Virus record (IMG/VR): IMGVR_UViG_3300046001_009504
Coordinates: 1 to 46,227 of that record
Direction: 5' to 3' (one strand)
Origin: a virus
DNA: 46,227 nucleotides
The notes under the pieces are model-generated. The model was not told where the DNA came from. It ran no database searches and saw nothing but the letters and a program-made list of their open reading frames with translations. Positions within the stretch are counted from its first letter, which is position 1, and every line of letters begins with the position of its first letter. This document shows, piece by piece, positions 8,561-18,231 of this stretch. The translations under genes were made by a program, and so were the position numbers.

Positions 8561-9785
8561 AATTTTAAAAAACTTTATAGAAAAACCTTACGACCCTGAA
8601 TCTAATCTTTGGTTTGGAGAACAATATTATCAAGAAGAACATAAATCGGCTGCTTTAACATTATTTTTAAGAGCAGCAGAATATAGTCTTGATAAAAATA
8701 AAGATTTGACCTATGAATCTTTAATTAAAGTAGCGTTATGTTTAAAAGGATTAGAAGGTAGGCCACATTCTGTAAGAGGAGCAATTTTAAATGCTATTAC
8801 TTTTGATAGAGAGCGACCGGAAGCCTATTATCATTTAAGTTATGATCATCAAGTAAAAAATGAATGGCAGGAATCTTATTTAGCTGCGGTTCAAGGTTTA
8901 GATAAACTAAAAAATCTTAAATCTACATTAACTGATATAGATTTTCCTGGTGAATATGCTTTAATTTTTCAAAAAGCTGTAGCAGGATGGTGGATAGGGT
9001 ATTGGGATGAATCTAGAACTTTATTTAGACATATTTTAGATAATTTTTCAATGCGTGATGAATTTGTTACGGCTTGTTATAGTAACTTAGCTAAAATTAA
9101 CGGAACTTTATGTCCTATATTGAATTACACAAAAGAAAATCATTCAAAATTAAGATATAAATTTAAAAATTCAGAAAAAATTGAAAAAAATTATTCTCAA
9201 ACATATCAAGACTTATTTATTTTATCTATACTTGATGGAAAGGAAAAAGGTACTTATGTTGAAATAGGAGCAGCAGATCCATTTCATAATAGTAACACAG
9301 CTCTTTTAGAGAAAAATTTTGGGTGGACAGGAGTATCTTTAGAAATTAATGAAGAAGAAGTAAATAGTTTTAATTCTAAACGGAATAATAAATGTATTTT
9401 ACAAGACGCATTGAAAACTAACTATGAAAAATTATTTATAGAAAATAACTTAGACACAGTTATAGACTACCTACAGTTAGACATAGAACCTGCTGAAAAT
9501 ACGTTCAATACTTTATTATTAATTCCTTTTGAAAAATATGAATTTAGAATAATTACTTTTGAGCATGATTATTATTTAAATCATTCTGTAGATTATAGAA
9601 GACTTTCAAGAAAATTCTTAGAATCTTTAGGTTATGTAAGAGTAGTAGGAAATATTTCTCCAGATAAAAATAGTCCATTTGAAGATTGGTGGGTAAACCC
9701 AGATTTAGTAGATCCTAAAATTTTAAAAACAATGACTGATCTTTCAGACGAAACTAAAAGAGCAGATCAATATATGCTTTTATGA
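8553..9785 (+). CDS. TPR-like plus FkbM-family methyltransferase
   Basis: A 410-residue two-part protein. Residues ~1-190 are helical with TPR-like elements (alternating small and aromatic residues such as YYHLSYDHQVKNEWQESYLA). Residues ~210-390 form a class I SAM methyltransferase of FkbM type: SQTYQDLFILS lead-in, motif I GTYVEIGAADP, acidic ribose-binding residue in VSLEINEEEV, and YLQLDIEPAE. FkbM-type enzymes O-methylate sugars or polyketides, so it may methylate glycans made by the downstream glycosyltransferases. It overlaps both neighbours by a few bases. Confidence 0.75.
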   Translation: MDKILKNFIEKPYDPESNLWFGEQYYQEEHKSAALTLFLRAAEYSLDKNKDLTYESLIKVALCLKGLEGRPHSVRGAILNAITFDRERPEAYYHLSYDHQVKNEWQESYLAAVQGLDKLKNLKSTLTDIDFPGEYALIFQKAVAGWWIGYWDESRTLFRHILDNFSMRDEFVTACYSNLAKINGTLCPILNYTKENHSKLRYKFKNSEKIEKNYSQTYQDLFILSILDGKEKGTYVEIGAADPFHNSNTALLEKNFGWTGVSLEINEEEVNSFNSKRNNKCILQDALKTNYEKLFIENNLDTVIDYLQLDIEPAENTFNTLLLIPFEKYEFRIITFEHDYYLNHSVDYRRLSRKFLESLGYVRVVGNISPDKNSPFEDWWVNPDLVDPKILKTMTDLSDETKRADQYMLL

Positions 9786-10627
9786 TCAATCAAGATTGGA
9801 AAATAACGCCATATGCTACTATGGAATTTACAACAAATCTTCCTAAAAAAGGATGTGTTGTTGATTGTATATTTTGTCCTCAAAGAACATTAGTTAAAAA
9901 TTATAATGGAACTAAACACTTATCTTTAGAGGATTTTAAAAAAATACTAGATAAAATTCCTATCGATGTTAGAATTACATTTGCTGGATTTACAGAACCT
10001 TGGACTAATAGACACTGTACTGATATGCTGCTACATGCTTATGAAAAAGGCTATAAAGTAGCAGCATTTACAACAGCTGTAGGAATGACAGTAGAAGATG
10101 TAGAAAAGATTAAAGACATTAAATTTGACAATGGACCAAATGCTGGATTTGTATTACATTTGCCTGATCAAGAGAGAATGGCAAAACATCCTATTACTCC
10201 TCGTTACATAGAAGTAATTGAAACTTTTGGAAAATACAGAGATACTTTTAACCCGTTTTATTTAATGTCTATGGGAACCGTTCACGAATCAGTTAAACAT
10301 GTATTTGATCGTGTTCCTAACCCAGAAATGTGGTCAAGAGCTGGTAACTTAATTGGTGAAGCTATTATGAAACCTGAATTATTAAATGTAAAAGAATTAT
10401 TCAGGTCAGTATATCATGGTGAGTTACCAAAAACTTGTGGATGTCTAGAAAATTTATATCATAATGTAGTGCTTCCTAATGGAGATGTATCTCTATGCTG
10501 TATGGATTATTCTTTAAGTTATATTTTAGGTAATATGTTTACACAAAGTTACGAAGAGATAGTCCCTAAGTTAAATACTTGTTATGATATGTGTCGTTAT
10601 TGTGAAAATGGAGTAAACCCTAATTAA
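9782..10627 (+). CDS. Radical SAM protein with SPASM-like C-terminus
   Basis: A 281-residue protein. The [4Fe-4S]/SAM motif CVVDCIFC (CX3CX2C) is near residues 25-32, and FAGFTEPW matches the GGE-like SAM-contact region. The C-terminal third has a Cys-rich SPASM-like pattern: CGCLENLYHNVVLPNGDVSLCC, then a YILGNM element and CYDMCRYC. SPASM enzymes often modify peptides or proteins, or sugars, by radical chemistry. The start overlaps the FkbM gene stop by four bases. The substrate is unknown; in this island a radical modification of a virion protein or sugar is plausible. Confidence 0.85.
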   Translation: MINQDWKITPYATMEFTTNLPKKGCVVDCIFCPQRTLVKNYNGTKHLSLEDFKKILDKIPIDVRITFAGFTEPWTNRHCTDMLLHAYEKGYKVAAFTTAVGMTVEDVEKIKDIKFDNGPNAGFVLHLPDQERMAKHPITPRYIEVIETFGKYRDTFNPFYLMSMGTVHESVKHVFDRVPNPEMWSRAGNLIGEAIMKPELLNVKELFRSVYHGELPKTCGCLENLYHNVVLPNGDVSLCCMDYSLSYILGNMFTQSYEEIVPKLNTCYDMCRYCENGVNPN

Positions 10628-10646
10628 AATATATTAAAATTAAATT

Positions 10647-11231
10647 ATGACTAATAAAGAAATTATTGATGAAGCATATCATTTAGGAATGCTACAAAAT
10701 CCATATGAAATTGAAAATGCTCTTGAATTTGTAAAAAAATTAAAAGTAAAAAATTTTATGGAAATTGGCACAGATCAAGGAGGAACATTTGTATGTTGGA
10801 GTAGAGTATCAGATCCAGATGGTCTTAGAGTAAGTGTAGATTGGGCTCATGGACCCTGGGGTGTAAATAATTTTGACATTCAAGCTAGAAATAACAAACT
10901 TTTTAGTTTAGGATCAAATGTTCATATTTTAGATGGAGATTCTCATGCTGAATCCATGTATAATTCTGTTAAATCTATTATAGGAGATAAAAAATTAGAT
11001 TTTTTATTTATTGATGGTGATCACTCACACTTAGGAGTAAAATTAGATTACCATATGTATAAAGAGTTTGTAAAACCAGGAGGATGGATTGGGTTTCACG
11101 ACATTAAAGGTACAGAAACCCACCATCGTCAAGGATGTTATGTTGATTATTTCTGGAATGAATTACAAGGAGAAAAAACATGGTTCTTGGCAGACTCAGA
11201 TTGGGGTGGAATTGGTCTTATTCAAAAATAA
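10647..11231 (+). CDS. Class I SAM methyltransferase (CmcI/Methyltransf_24-like)
   Basis: A 194-residue Rossmann methyltransferase. Motif I is FMEIGTDQGGTFVCW near residues 37-51, an acidic strand end follows in RVSVDWA, and motif IV/post-IV is LDFLFIDGDHSHLGVKLDY then VKPGGWIGFHDI. This pattern is shared by cephalosporin-hydroxylase-like (CmcI) and Methyltransf_24 proteins common in surface polysaccharide clusters. It likely methylates a sugar or small molecule. It sits 19 bases after the radical SAM gene, and a 29-base gap precedes the next gene. Confidence 0.75.
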   Translation: MTNKEIIDEAYHLGMLQNPYEIENALEFVKKLKVKNFMEIGTDQGGTFVCWSRVSDPDGLRVSVDWAHGPWGVNNFDIQARNNKLFSLGSNVHILDGDSHAESMYNSVKSIIGDKKLDFLFIDGDHSHLGVKLDYHMYKEFVKPGGWIGFHDIKGTETHHRQGCYVDYFWNELQGEKTWFLADSDWGGIGLIQK

Positions 11232-11260
11232 AAATAATTAGAAACACCAGTAATAAAATT

Positions 11261-12259
11261 ATGAAAGAATTAATATTAATCTGTGCATATTGTCCAGATG
11301 ATAGAAGAGAAAATATTTTAAATGACTGTATTAATTCATTACAAAAATGTAGAAATGAATATGATATTTTAATATCTAGTCATACTGAAATTCCTAAATA
11401 TATCTCACAAAAAGTTGATTATACTTTTTATGATAAAAATAATGATTTAATAACCGATTTAAAATACTTAAATCAACCCTGGTTTTCTCCAACAAACAGC
11501 ATGACAATATTATCAACTTATGTTAGTAAATTTAGTCCTTATCTTGCCGTTTATAGATTGTTAATTTTTGGATTAGGATTTGCTAAGATGTTTAAATATA
11601 AAAAAATTCACTATATTGAGTATGATACTATAATAAATGATTTATCTGAAATTTATGATAATTCTAAATTACTAGATAATTATGACAATGTTGTAATACA
11701 AAAAGAAGAAAAAAGTCGTGAATCTAATATATCTTGGCCCATTCATAATTTTATGTCTTTTAAAGTTGATAAAATTGATGAAATGCTTACTACATATGAT
11801 AAAGAAAAACTTTTAGAAATTTTGTTAAAAAGTACTTCAAAATGCAATGAAAAAATTACTAATGATATAATTAAACTAAATAATAATACAGTTTATATTA
11901 AAGATTATAATATTGTTAAAAATAAAATTCAATTTTCATTATCAGATGATATACTAGAAAAAGGTCATAACTGTTGGGCTATTCCTTTTTATAATACTAA
12001 AGAAGATAAAATTTATGCACTTGTTTGGAATAATGTAGATAAAAACCCAATAAATGTAAATTTTATTATAAATAATAAAAAAATATTATCATTTGAAAAT
12101 ATTAAAAAATTTAATTGGAGTATGGATATAATTGGTGATATTCAAGAAATTAATTCAATTTTAATTTTAGTTAATAATGAAGTAAAAATAAATATTGAAT
12201 TTGATGAAAATAATAGAGAATTATTTAAACAAACAAATTACTCTCAATATAAAATATGA
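11261..12259 (+). CDS. Putative GT-A-like glycosyltransferase
   Basis: A 332-residue protein starting at ATG 11261 (MKELILICAYCPDD); an open extension upstream overlaps the methyltransferase and looks non-coding. The first ~200 residues resemble a nucleotide-sugar transferase fold: N-terminal strand, QKCRNEYDILISSHTEIP, and an acidic IHYIEYDTI that may replace the DxD motif. The last ~110 residues are beta-rich and resemble the C-terminal part of the next protein, suggesting a shared accessory domain. No family is firmly recognised. The gene is notably A/T-rich and overlaps the next start (ATGA). Confidence 0.55.
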   Translation: MKELILICAYCPDDRRENILNDCINSLQKCRNEYDILISSHTEIPKYISQKVDYTFYDKNNDLITDLKYLNQPWFSPTNSMTILSTYVSKFSPYLAVYRLLIFGLGFAKMFKYKKIHYIEYDTIINDLSEIYDNSKLLDNYDNVVIQKEEKSRESNISWPIHNFMSFKVDKIDEMLTTYDKEKLLEILLKSTSKCNEKITNDIIKLNNNTVYIKDYNIVKNKIQFSLSDDILEKGHNCWAIPFYNTKEDKIYALVWNNVDKNPINVNFIINNKKILSFENIKKFNWSMDIIGDIQEINSILILVNNEVKINIEFDENNRELFKQTNYSQYKI

Positions 12260-13176
12260 AAAAAATAGCTTTAATAAGCACTTTTTGTAATACTCCAGAA
12301 AAAGTTCATATTCTTGTAGAAAATGTTAAAATTTTAAAATCTTTAGGAGTAGATGTAATGGTTAATAGTTTTATTTCTCTTGAACCAGAAATAATAAATT
12401 ATTTTGATTTTTATTTTCAAACTAAAGAAAACCCCCTTTTACGGTGGCCAGAAAGAGCTAATACATTTTGGTGGAAACAAGTTAATCTTTATAATAAAGA
12501 AATTATGCTTCATAGAGATGTAGATGATTATGGATGGGCAGCAATATATCAAATAAAAAAACTTTCTGAAATAGCATTAACTTTTAATTATGATATTTTT
12601 TATCATATTACTTATGATATAATTATATCAAACGAGTTAACTCAAGATATATTAAATAATAAAACAAATACTACTTACCATACTATAAATCCTAATGATC
12701 CTCTTGATCAATGGAATGTGTCGCCTCTTTTTATAAGCTTTGATAAAGAAAATTTAATAAAATTTTTAAGTAAAATAGATAAAGATCTATATATACAAAG
12801 ATATGGTTTTGCTGAAGATTTTATTGAGCTCTTACTAGAAGATATACCCATGATAAAATCAGAATTTCCTGTTGAAGATTCAATTACATATATAAATGGA
12901 TGTAATAATGACTTATTTAATTATTCTCAAAGTGAAAATTATAAAATATTTTTTAGTAATAATTGGACAAATAGATTTTCTTTTGTTGTTTATGATATAA
13001 AAGAAGGTGATTTAAAAGTTGTATTTAATGATAAAGAAATTTATAATATAGAAAATTTAGTTCCTCAAGGATTTGAAACAGATGTTAATTCTTTTAAAGT
13101 TATATTTAATAATGAAATTATAGAATACAACGATATTATTAATGATATACCTAGAAATGTTATAAGTTATGAATAA
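12256..13176 (+). CDS. Putative glycosyltransferase-like protein
   Basis: A 306-residue protein. It begins MKKIALISTFCNTPEKVHIL, a typical first strand and helix of GT-A or GT2-like transferases. Asp-rich segments (HRDVDDYGW, FYHITYDIIIS) could hold the metal/nucleotide site. The middle WNVSPLFISFDKENLIKFL and the beta-rich C-terminus resemble the preceding protein in layout. I cannot assign a sugar or linkage. It overlaps the previous gene by 4 bases and the next by 8, so the three transferases are probably co-translated. Confidence 0.55.
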   Translation: MKKIALISTFCNTPEKVHILVENVKILKSLGVDVMVNSFISLEPEIINYFDFYFQTKENPLLRWPERANTFWWKQVNLYNKEIMLHRDVDDYGWAAIYQIKKLSEIALTFNYDIFYHITYDIIISNELTQDILNNKTNTTYHTINPNDPLDQWNVSPLFISFDKENLIKFLSKIDKDLYIQRYGFAEDFIELLLEDIPMIKSEFPVEDSITYINGCNNDLFNYSQSENYKIFFSNNWTNRFSFVVYDIKEGDLKVVFNDKEIYNIENLVPQGFETDVNSFKVIFNNEIIEYNDIINDIPRNVISYE

Positions 13177-15457
13177 ACTAAAAATCCAAACCCATTGTTC
13201 TTATGTAGGAACTACTGGTTATAATAATCACACTAGAGATTTTTTTAGAGAATTATCTAAACATATACAGTTAAAAGTTCGAAATTTTACTGTTGGAAAA
13301 TCATGGAATGGCTACAATGAAACCTGTCATGATGGAGAAAAATATTTAGATAATCTAGATAAATCTCTTTTATATAAACAAATTCTTTGGAACAATAATA
13401 GAGAAATGGAAGATTTTAAAATATATTCTTCTCTAAATAAAGAATTTAATTACGATATTGACTTAATTTTAAACGAAACCAATCACCATTTATTCTATCA
13501 GAAATATAATAGACCAAAAATAGCATATAATGTTTGGGAATCAACTCTTCAACCAGAAGAATTTTTTAATAAATTAAAAGAATATGATGAATTATGGGTC
13601 CCTTCAAAATGGCAAAGAGATTGTTCTATTGCTCAAGGATATGACCCTAATAAAGTTAAAGTTGTTCCTGAAGGTGTTGATATTCATACATTTTATCCTG
13701 AAGAAACAACTCATGACTTAACATCAGATGGTAGGTTTAAATTTTTCTTGGCAGGAAGATGGGACTATAGAAAATCAACCAAAGAAATTATTGAAACATT
13801 TCTTAAAACTTTTGATAAAGATGAACCTGTTGATTTAATTATATCAATAGATAATATGTGGGGTAAAGATATGGATGGGTTTGAAACTACAGAAGAAAGG
13901 TTAGCTCATTATAATTTATTAGACCCACGTGTTAAAATTATTCACTTTCCATCAAGAGAGGATTATATTAAAATATTAAAATCATGTAATGTATTTGTAT
14001 CTTGTGCTCGTTCTGAAGGTTGGAATTTACCCTTAATTGAAGCAATGGCTTGTGGAATACCATCTATTTATTCTAATTGTTCTGGTCAATTAGAATTTGC
14101 TGAAGGCAAAGGAATACCAGTAAATATTTTAGAAGAAAAACCAGCAGATACTAATTCATATGCTCGATATAAAATGAGTGATCTTCCTGGTAATTATTAT
14201 GAACCTGATTTTAATCATTTATCTCAACAAATAAGATTTACTTATGAATTTTATGACCAAGTTAAAGAAAAATCATTACAAGAATCTAAAGAAATTAGAA
14301 GAGATTTTAGTTGGGAAAAAATAGGTGAAATTGGTTTAAAAACAATATTAGAATTTAATCAAAAGTATCCTTATATTCCTCAAAAAAATGAAATAAAAGT
14401 TAGTTATATTGATGGTCCTAAAGTTGAAATTATAGGCGATAACGATGAAGAATATGATGTTGAATTTTTAGACGAAAATGATAATGTTGTTCATAAAAGT
14501 ACTATTACAAATAATATGTGGACATTATGTAGTCGAAAATACTATACTAAATGGAAAATTAAAGTTAATGGAACTATTGTAGATGAATTTAATCTTACTG
14601 ATAAACGTGTATTAATTGGACTAGAATCAAAGAGTATTGGTGATACTATTGCTTGGACTCCATATGCTGTAGAATTTGCAAAAAAACATAATTGTAAAGT
14701 AATTTTAAGTACATTTCATAACGAATGGTTTAAAGGTTTAGATACTTATAAAGACATTGAGTTCATAGAACCAGGACAATCAACAGAATGTCACGTAATA
14801 TATAAAATAGGATGGATAAGAGGAGAGAGTGGAAAGTGGGATAATTTTGAATATTATCCTAATTATATTCAATCCCAACCTTTACAAAAAACTGCATCTG
14901 ATATTTTAGGTTTAGAATTTAAAGAGTTAAATTATGGTATAAATTTTATTCCAAAACCAAAAGCAACAAAAACAGATTATATAGTTATAGCTCCTGAATC
15001 AACAACAGGTTGTAAAGAATGGCCATATGATAGTTGGGTAGCATTATCTAAAATGTTACGTGAATTAGGTTACACTGTAGTTACCCTTACAATTAAACCC
15101 TATAATATAAAAGGTAATTTAAATATTCATGGAAAAACATTAAATGAATCTATGGACATTTTACATAACTCAAAACTTTTAGTAGGATTAAGTTCAGGTT
15201 TATCTTGGATAAATTGGGCTTTAGGAAAACAAACCGTAATGATAAGTGGTTTTTCTCAAAAAGATCATGAATTTTTAAGTAATAATGTAAGAATTCAAAA
15301 TGAATATGCTTGTAATTCTTGTTGGGGTAATCCAAACTTTACATTTGATGCGGGTGATTGGGATTGGTGTCCTATTTGGAAAGGAACAGATAAGCAACAC
15401 ATTTGTGAAAAATCTATATCTCCTTTAACGGTATTTAATTCTCTACCAAACATTTAA
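13169..15457 (+). CDS. GT4 plus TibC/BAHT-like O-heptosyltransferase fusion
   Basis: A 762-residue two-enzyme fusion. Residues ~1-390 are a GT4 glycosyltransferase: WVPSKWQRD, VPEGVDIHTFYP, LAGRWDYRKS and the EX7E region SEGWNLPLIEAMACG. Residues ~400-760 match TibC/Aah-type heptosyltransferases (BAHT family, GT9-like): a beta-rich lead (DGPKVEII to WTLCSRKYYTKWKI), SKSIGDTIAWTPYAVEFAKK, IAPESTTGCKEWPYDSW, and a C-terminal metal-finger pattern CNSC...CP...C (CX2CX15CX11C) within NEYACNSCWGNPNF and DAGDWDWCPIW. TibC transfers ADP-heptose to Ser/Thr of beta-helical autotransporters. Fused to a GT4 in a phage next to fibre and tail genes, it may O-glycosylate virion proteins. The donor sugar is unknown. 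Confidence 0.8.
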   Translation: MNKLKIQTHCSYVGTTGYNNHTRDFFRELSKHIQLKVRNFTVGKSWNGYNETCHDGEKYLDNLDKSLLYKQILWNNNREMEDFKIYSSLNKEFNYDIDLILNETNHHLFYQKYNRPKIAYNVWESTLQPEEFFNKLKEYDELWVPSKWQRDCSIAQGYDPNKVKVVPEGVDIHTFYPEETTHDLTSDGRFKFFLAGRWDYRKSTKEIIETFLKTFDKDEPVDLIISIDNMWGKDMDGFETTEERLAHYNLLDPRVKIIHFPSREDYIKILKSCNVFVSCARSEGWNLPLIEAMACGIPSIYSNCSGQLEFAEGKGIPVNILEEKPADTNSYARYKMSDLPGNYYEPDFNHLSQQIRFTYEFYDQVKEKSLQESKEIRRDFSWEKIGEIGLKTILEFNQKYPYIPQKNEIKVSYIDGPKVEIIGDNDEEYDVEFLDENDNVVHKSTITNNMWTLCSRKYYTKWKIKVNGTIVDEFNLTDKRVLIGLESKSIGDTIAWTPYAVEFAKKHNCKVILSTFHNEWFKGLDTYKDIEFIEPGQSTECHVIYKIGWIRGESGKWDNFEYYPNYIQSQPLQKTASDILGLEFKELNYGINFIPKPKATKTDYIVIAPESTTGCKEWPYDSWVALSKMLRELGYTVVTLTIKPYNIKGNLNIHGKTLNESMDILHNSKLLVGLSSGLSWINWALGKQTVMISGFSQKDHEFLSNNVRIQNEYACNSCWGNPNFTFDAGDWDWCPIWKGTDKQHICEKSISPLTVFNSLPNI

Positions 15458-15486
15458 ATTTAATAGCATTTTATAGATTCTTTTTC

Positions 15487-15494
15487 ATATTTAT
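15487..15494 (+). promoter_or_regulatory. ATATTTAT motif, candidate late promoter element
   Basis: An ATATTTAT box 21 bases before the tail sheath ATG, in the 58-base gap that separates the glycosyltransferase island from the tail module. It is one of nine such boxes in intergenic gaps. Confidence 0.4.
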
Positions 15495-15515
15495 TACTAG
15501 AAACAATCTAATAAA

Positions 15516-17711
15516 ATGGCAGAAGTACTATTATCTCCGGGTGTATCATTGAGAGAAAACGACACCTCTCAAATAACTTCAGGCCCTATTACAGCAGGAT
15601 TAGCTTTAATAGGCCCTACTGTTAAAGGTCGTGTTAATATTCCAACTCTTGTAACAACTTACAGCGATTTCCAAAGTAAATTTGGAGATTTATTTGAAAG
15701 CGCATCAGCTAACTATGAATTTTTAACTTCTATAGCTGCTTACAATTACTTCCAACAAGGTGGTGAAAGTATTTTAGTAACCCGAGTTACCTCTGGTTCA
15801 TATACTTCAGCTACTTCTAGTATAGGTAACCAAGTTCCAGCAACAAATGGAGCTTACGCTAGTTGCAGCTTTACATTAAATACTTATCAAGATTTAACTG
15901 TTGTTCCTTCAAATGAAGTAACTCCAAACTTCCAAACTAACTTTATATTTGGAAATTCTTGGTATAAATTTATAGCTGTAAACACTTCAGGAAGTGGTAC
16001 TATTCCTCAAGATGATGCTGATGGATTAGTTTATTTCTATGCTTGGAATAGCGGATCAGATAGTAGAGCTACATTAAACCAAAATCTTCAAACTAAAATG
16101 AATACTGTTTTAGGTTCGAGCGGTGCTGGTTTATTTACAGTTAACTATAATTCTGGTAATAACACTATTGCATTAACTGCTTCTCTTCAAGGAGTTGCTT
16201 ATAACGGATCTTATATTACATTAGATGATCCTGTTCCTTACTATGATGCTAATTATGCTCTTATTGGATATGTAACAAGTGGTACTGGATTATTAGGAAC
16301 TACAGCAAATGGTGCTAATGGAAACCCAGGATATGCATTTACTTTAGAAACTATTTCTGAAGGAGTTATTATGAATAATAACCAAGGACTTCAGTCAAAT
16401 GGTTCATTAATAAGTGGTAGTGCAGATAACGTAAGATGGCAAGTTGTTAGCCCTGATACAGCTAGTGGTACGTTTACATTGTTAATTCGTCAAGGTGATG
16501 ATACAACAACAAATCCTAACGTATTAGAAAGCTTTACTAATGTAAGTTTAGATCCTAATCAAGCTAACTACATTGAAGCAGTAGTAGGTAATTACAGCCA
16601 AACCGTAGCTTATGATAGCTCAACAGGTCAATACTATATTCAAGGTAGTGGATCATATGCTAATGCTTCTCGCTATGTACGAGTAAAAGAAGTATTAACA
16701 CCAACTTATAATTATTTCAACAACAACGGTATTGCAAAAACTCAATACTACAATTCAATTCCAACAACTGGATCAGGTAGTTTTGGTGGTGCTTTTGGAA
16801 ACGATTTAGATTACACAACTAACTTATATCAAAACATTAGCACAGTTACTCAAGGATTAGTAGCATCTGACTATACTATAGTTGATGATATTTTAGCTAA
16901 CCCAGATGAATACAACTTCCAATTAATTTCAGCTCCTGGTATTACACAACAATACCAATCAACCGTAGTATCTCAATATATTACTATGGCTGAAGAAAGA
17001 GGTGATTGTTTCTATATTACTGATTTAGTAGGATATGGAGCTACAATTAATACTCCTGGTATTTTAGCTAACCAATTAAATACAAACTATGCTGCTGCTT
17101 ACTGGCCTTGGGTTCAAGTATTAAGTGCTGCTACAGGTAAGTTAGTATGGGTTCCAGCTTCAACAGTAATGCCTGGTGTTTATGCATTTAACGACCGAGT
17201 AAGTGCTGAATGGTTCGCTCCTGCTGGTTTAAACAGAGGTGGTGTTGCTGGTGCTTTACAAGCTGAAAGAAAATTAGGCACAAACGATCGCGATACTTTA
17301 TATCAAAACAAAGTTAACCCAATTGCTAGTTTCCCTGGTGTTGGTTTAGTAGCTTATGGTCAGAAAACATTACAGACCAAAGCTTCAGCTCTTGATCGTA
17401 TTAACGTTCGTCGTTTGTTGATTAACTTAAAGAGATATGTTAGAGTAGTTGCTGAAAGCTTATTATTCGAACAAAATACTTTAACTACAAGAAATAACTT
17501 CGTTTCACAAGTTAACCCATACATGGAATCAGTGCAACAAAGACAAGGTCTTTATGCATATAAGGTAGTAATGGATGATAGTAACAATACTCCTGACGTA
17601 ATTGACAGAAACCAATTGGTAGGAGCTATTTACATTCAACCTGCTAAAACAGTTGAATTTATCTACATTACCTTTAACATTACCCCAACTGGTGTGACTT
17701 TTGGAGCTTAA
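15516..17711 (+). CDS. Tail sheath protein
   Basis: A 731-residue contractile sheath protein (T4 gp18 equivalent). The N-terminus EVLLSPGVSLRENDTSQIT and ITAGLALIGPTVKGRVNIP are hallmarks of the family, as is the C-terminal domain with RRLLINLKRYVRVVAESLLF, MESVQQRQGLYAYKVVMDD and VEFIYITFNITPTG, which forms the conserved hexameric ring core. Length is close to T4 gp18 (~660). A variable, Gly/Ser/Asn-rich middle (~residues 90-480) is probably the surface-exposed part and could be a target for the upstream glycosyltransferases. An ATATTTAT box precedes it, and the tube gene follows after 31 bases. Confidence 0.93.
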   Translation: MAEVLLSPGVSLRENDTSQITSGPITAGLALIGPTVKGRVNIPTLVTTYSDFQSKFGDLFESASANYEFLTSIAAYNYFQQGGESILVTRVTSGSYTSATSSIGNQVPATNGAYASCSFTLNTYQDLTVVPSNEVTPNFQTNFIFGNSWYKFIAVNTSGSGTIPQDDADGLVYFYAWNSGSDSRATLNQNLQTKMNTVLGSSGAGLFTVNYNSGNNTIALTASLQGVAYNGSYITLDDPVPYYDANYALIGYVTSGTGLLGTTANGANGNPGYAFTLETISEGVIMNNNQGLQSNGSLISGSADNVRWQVVSPDTASGTFTLLIRQGDDTTTNPNVLESFTNVSLDPNQANYIEAVVGNYSQTVAYDSSTGQYYIQGSGSYANASRYVRVKEVLTPTYNYFNNNGIAKTQYYNSIPTTGSGSFGGAFGNDLDYTTNLYQNISTVTQGLVASDYTIVDDILANPDEYNFQLISAPGITQQYQSTVVSQYITMAEERGDCFYITDLVGYGATINTPGILANQLNTNYAAAYWPWVQVLSAATGKLVWVPASTVMPGVYAFNDRVSAEWFAPAGLNRGGVAGALQAERKLGTNDRDTLYQNKVNPIASFPGVGLVAYGQKTLQTKASALDRINVRRLLINLKRYVRVVAESLLFEQNTLTTRNNFVSQVNPYMESVQQRQGLYAYKVVMDDSNNTPDVIDRNQLVGAIYIQPAKTVEFIYITFNITPTGVTFGA

Positions 17712-17712
17712 C

Positions 17713-17720
17713 ATATTTAT
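17713..17720 (+). promoter_or_regulatory. ATATTTAT motif, candidate late promoter element
   Basis: The box lies 22 bases before the tail tube ATG, just after the sheath stop. Separate transcription of the abundant tube subunit would be useful. Confidence 0.4.
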
Positions 17721-17742
17721 AACAAGATAAAAACATAAGACA

Positions 17743-18231
17743 ATGCCAGTATTAAACCCTAACGAAATAATGTTTACAGCTTTTGAACCAAAAGTTCAAA
17801 ACCGCTTTTTAATGACTATTCAAGGTGTTCCTTCATACTTAGTTCATAAAGTAAAATTCCCTGATATTAACTTAAAAGAAATTAAAGTTGATCATATTAA
17901 CGTATATCGTAAAGTTAAGGGAAAAGCTGAGTGGCAAGACATGACACTGAATCTTTACGATCCTGTAACACCTTCAGGTGAACAGGTAGTAATGGAATGG
18001 ATTCGTTTATCACACGAATCAGTAACAGGCCGTGATGGTTACTCAGATTTCTACAAGAAAGACATCACATTAAGTGAATTAGGTCCTGTAGGTGATGTTG
18101 TAGGTGAATGGATCATTAAAGGTGCATTTATTAAACAAGCCAATTTTGGTGATGGTGATTGGAGTCAAGGTGAATCGTTAAAAGACATTCAATTAACTCT
18201 CGCTATGGATTATTGCATCCTGAACTACTAA
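17743..18231 (+). CDS. Tail tube protein (gp19-like)
   Basis: A 162-residue protein directly after the sheath gene, the usual order for contractile tails. KVQNRFLMTIQGVPSYLVHKV, then the strand KVKGKAEWQDMTLNLYDPV and C-terminal KDIQLTLAMDYCILNY match the gp19/Hcp-like tube fold, where each monomer forms a beta-barrel in stacked hexameric rings. Length is close to T4 gp19 (163 residues). A strong terminator follows its stop and a candidate late promoter precedes it, consistent with high expression. Confidence 0.9.
   Translation: MPVLNPNEIMFTAFEPKVQNRFLMTIQGVPSYLVHKVKFPDINLKEIKVDHINVYRKVKGKAEWQDMTLNLYDPVTPSGEQVVMEWIRLSHESVTGRDGYSDFYKKDITLSELGPVGDVVGEWIIKGAFIKQANFGDGDWSQGESLKDIQLTLAMDYCILNY

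Noticed and set aside
11180-11260. Upstream start of the 11261 glycosyltransferase-like gene
   Set aside because: The extension overlaps the methyltransferase in another frame and has no family-like sequence; ATG 11261 begins a typical first strand.
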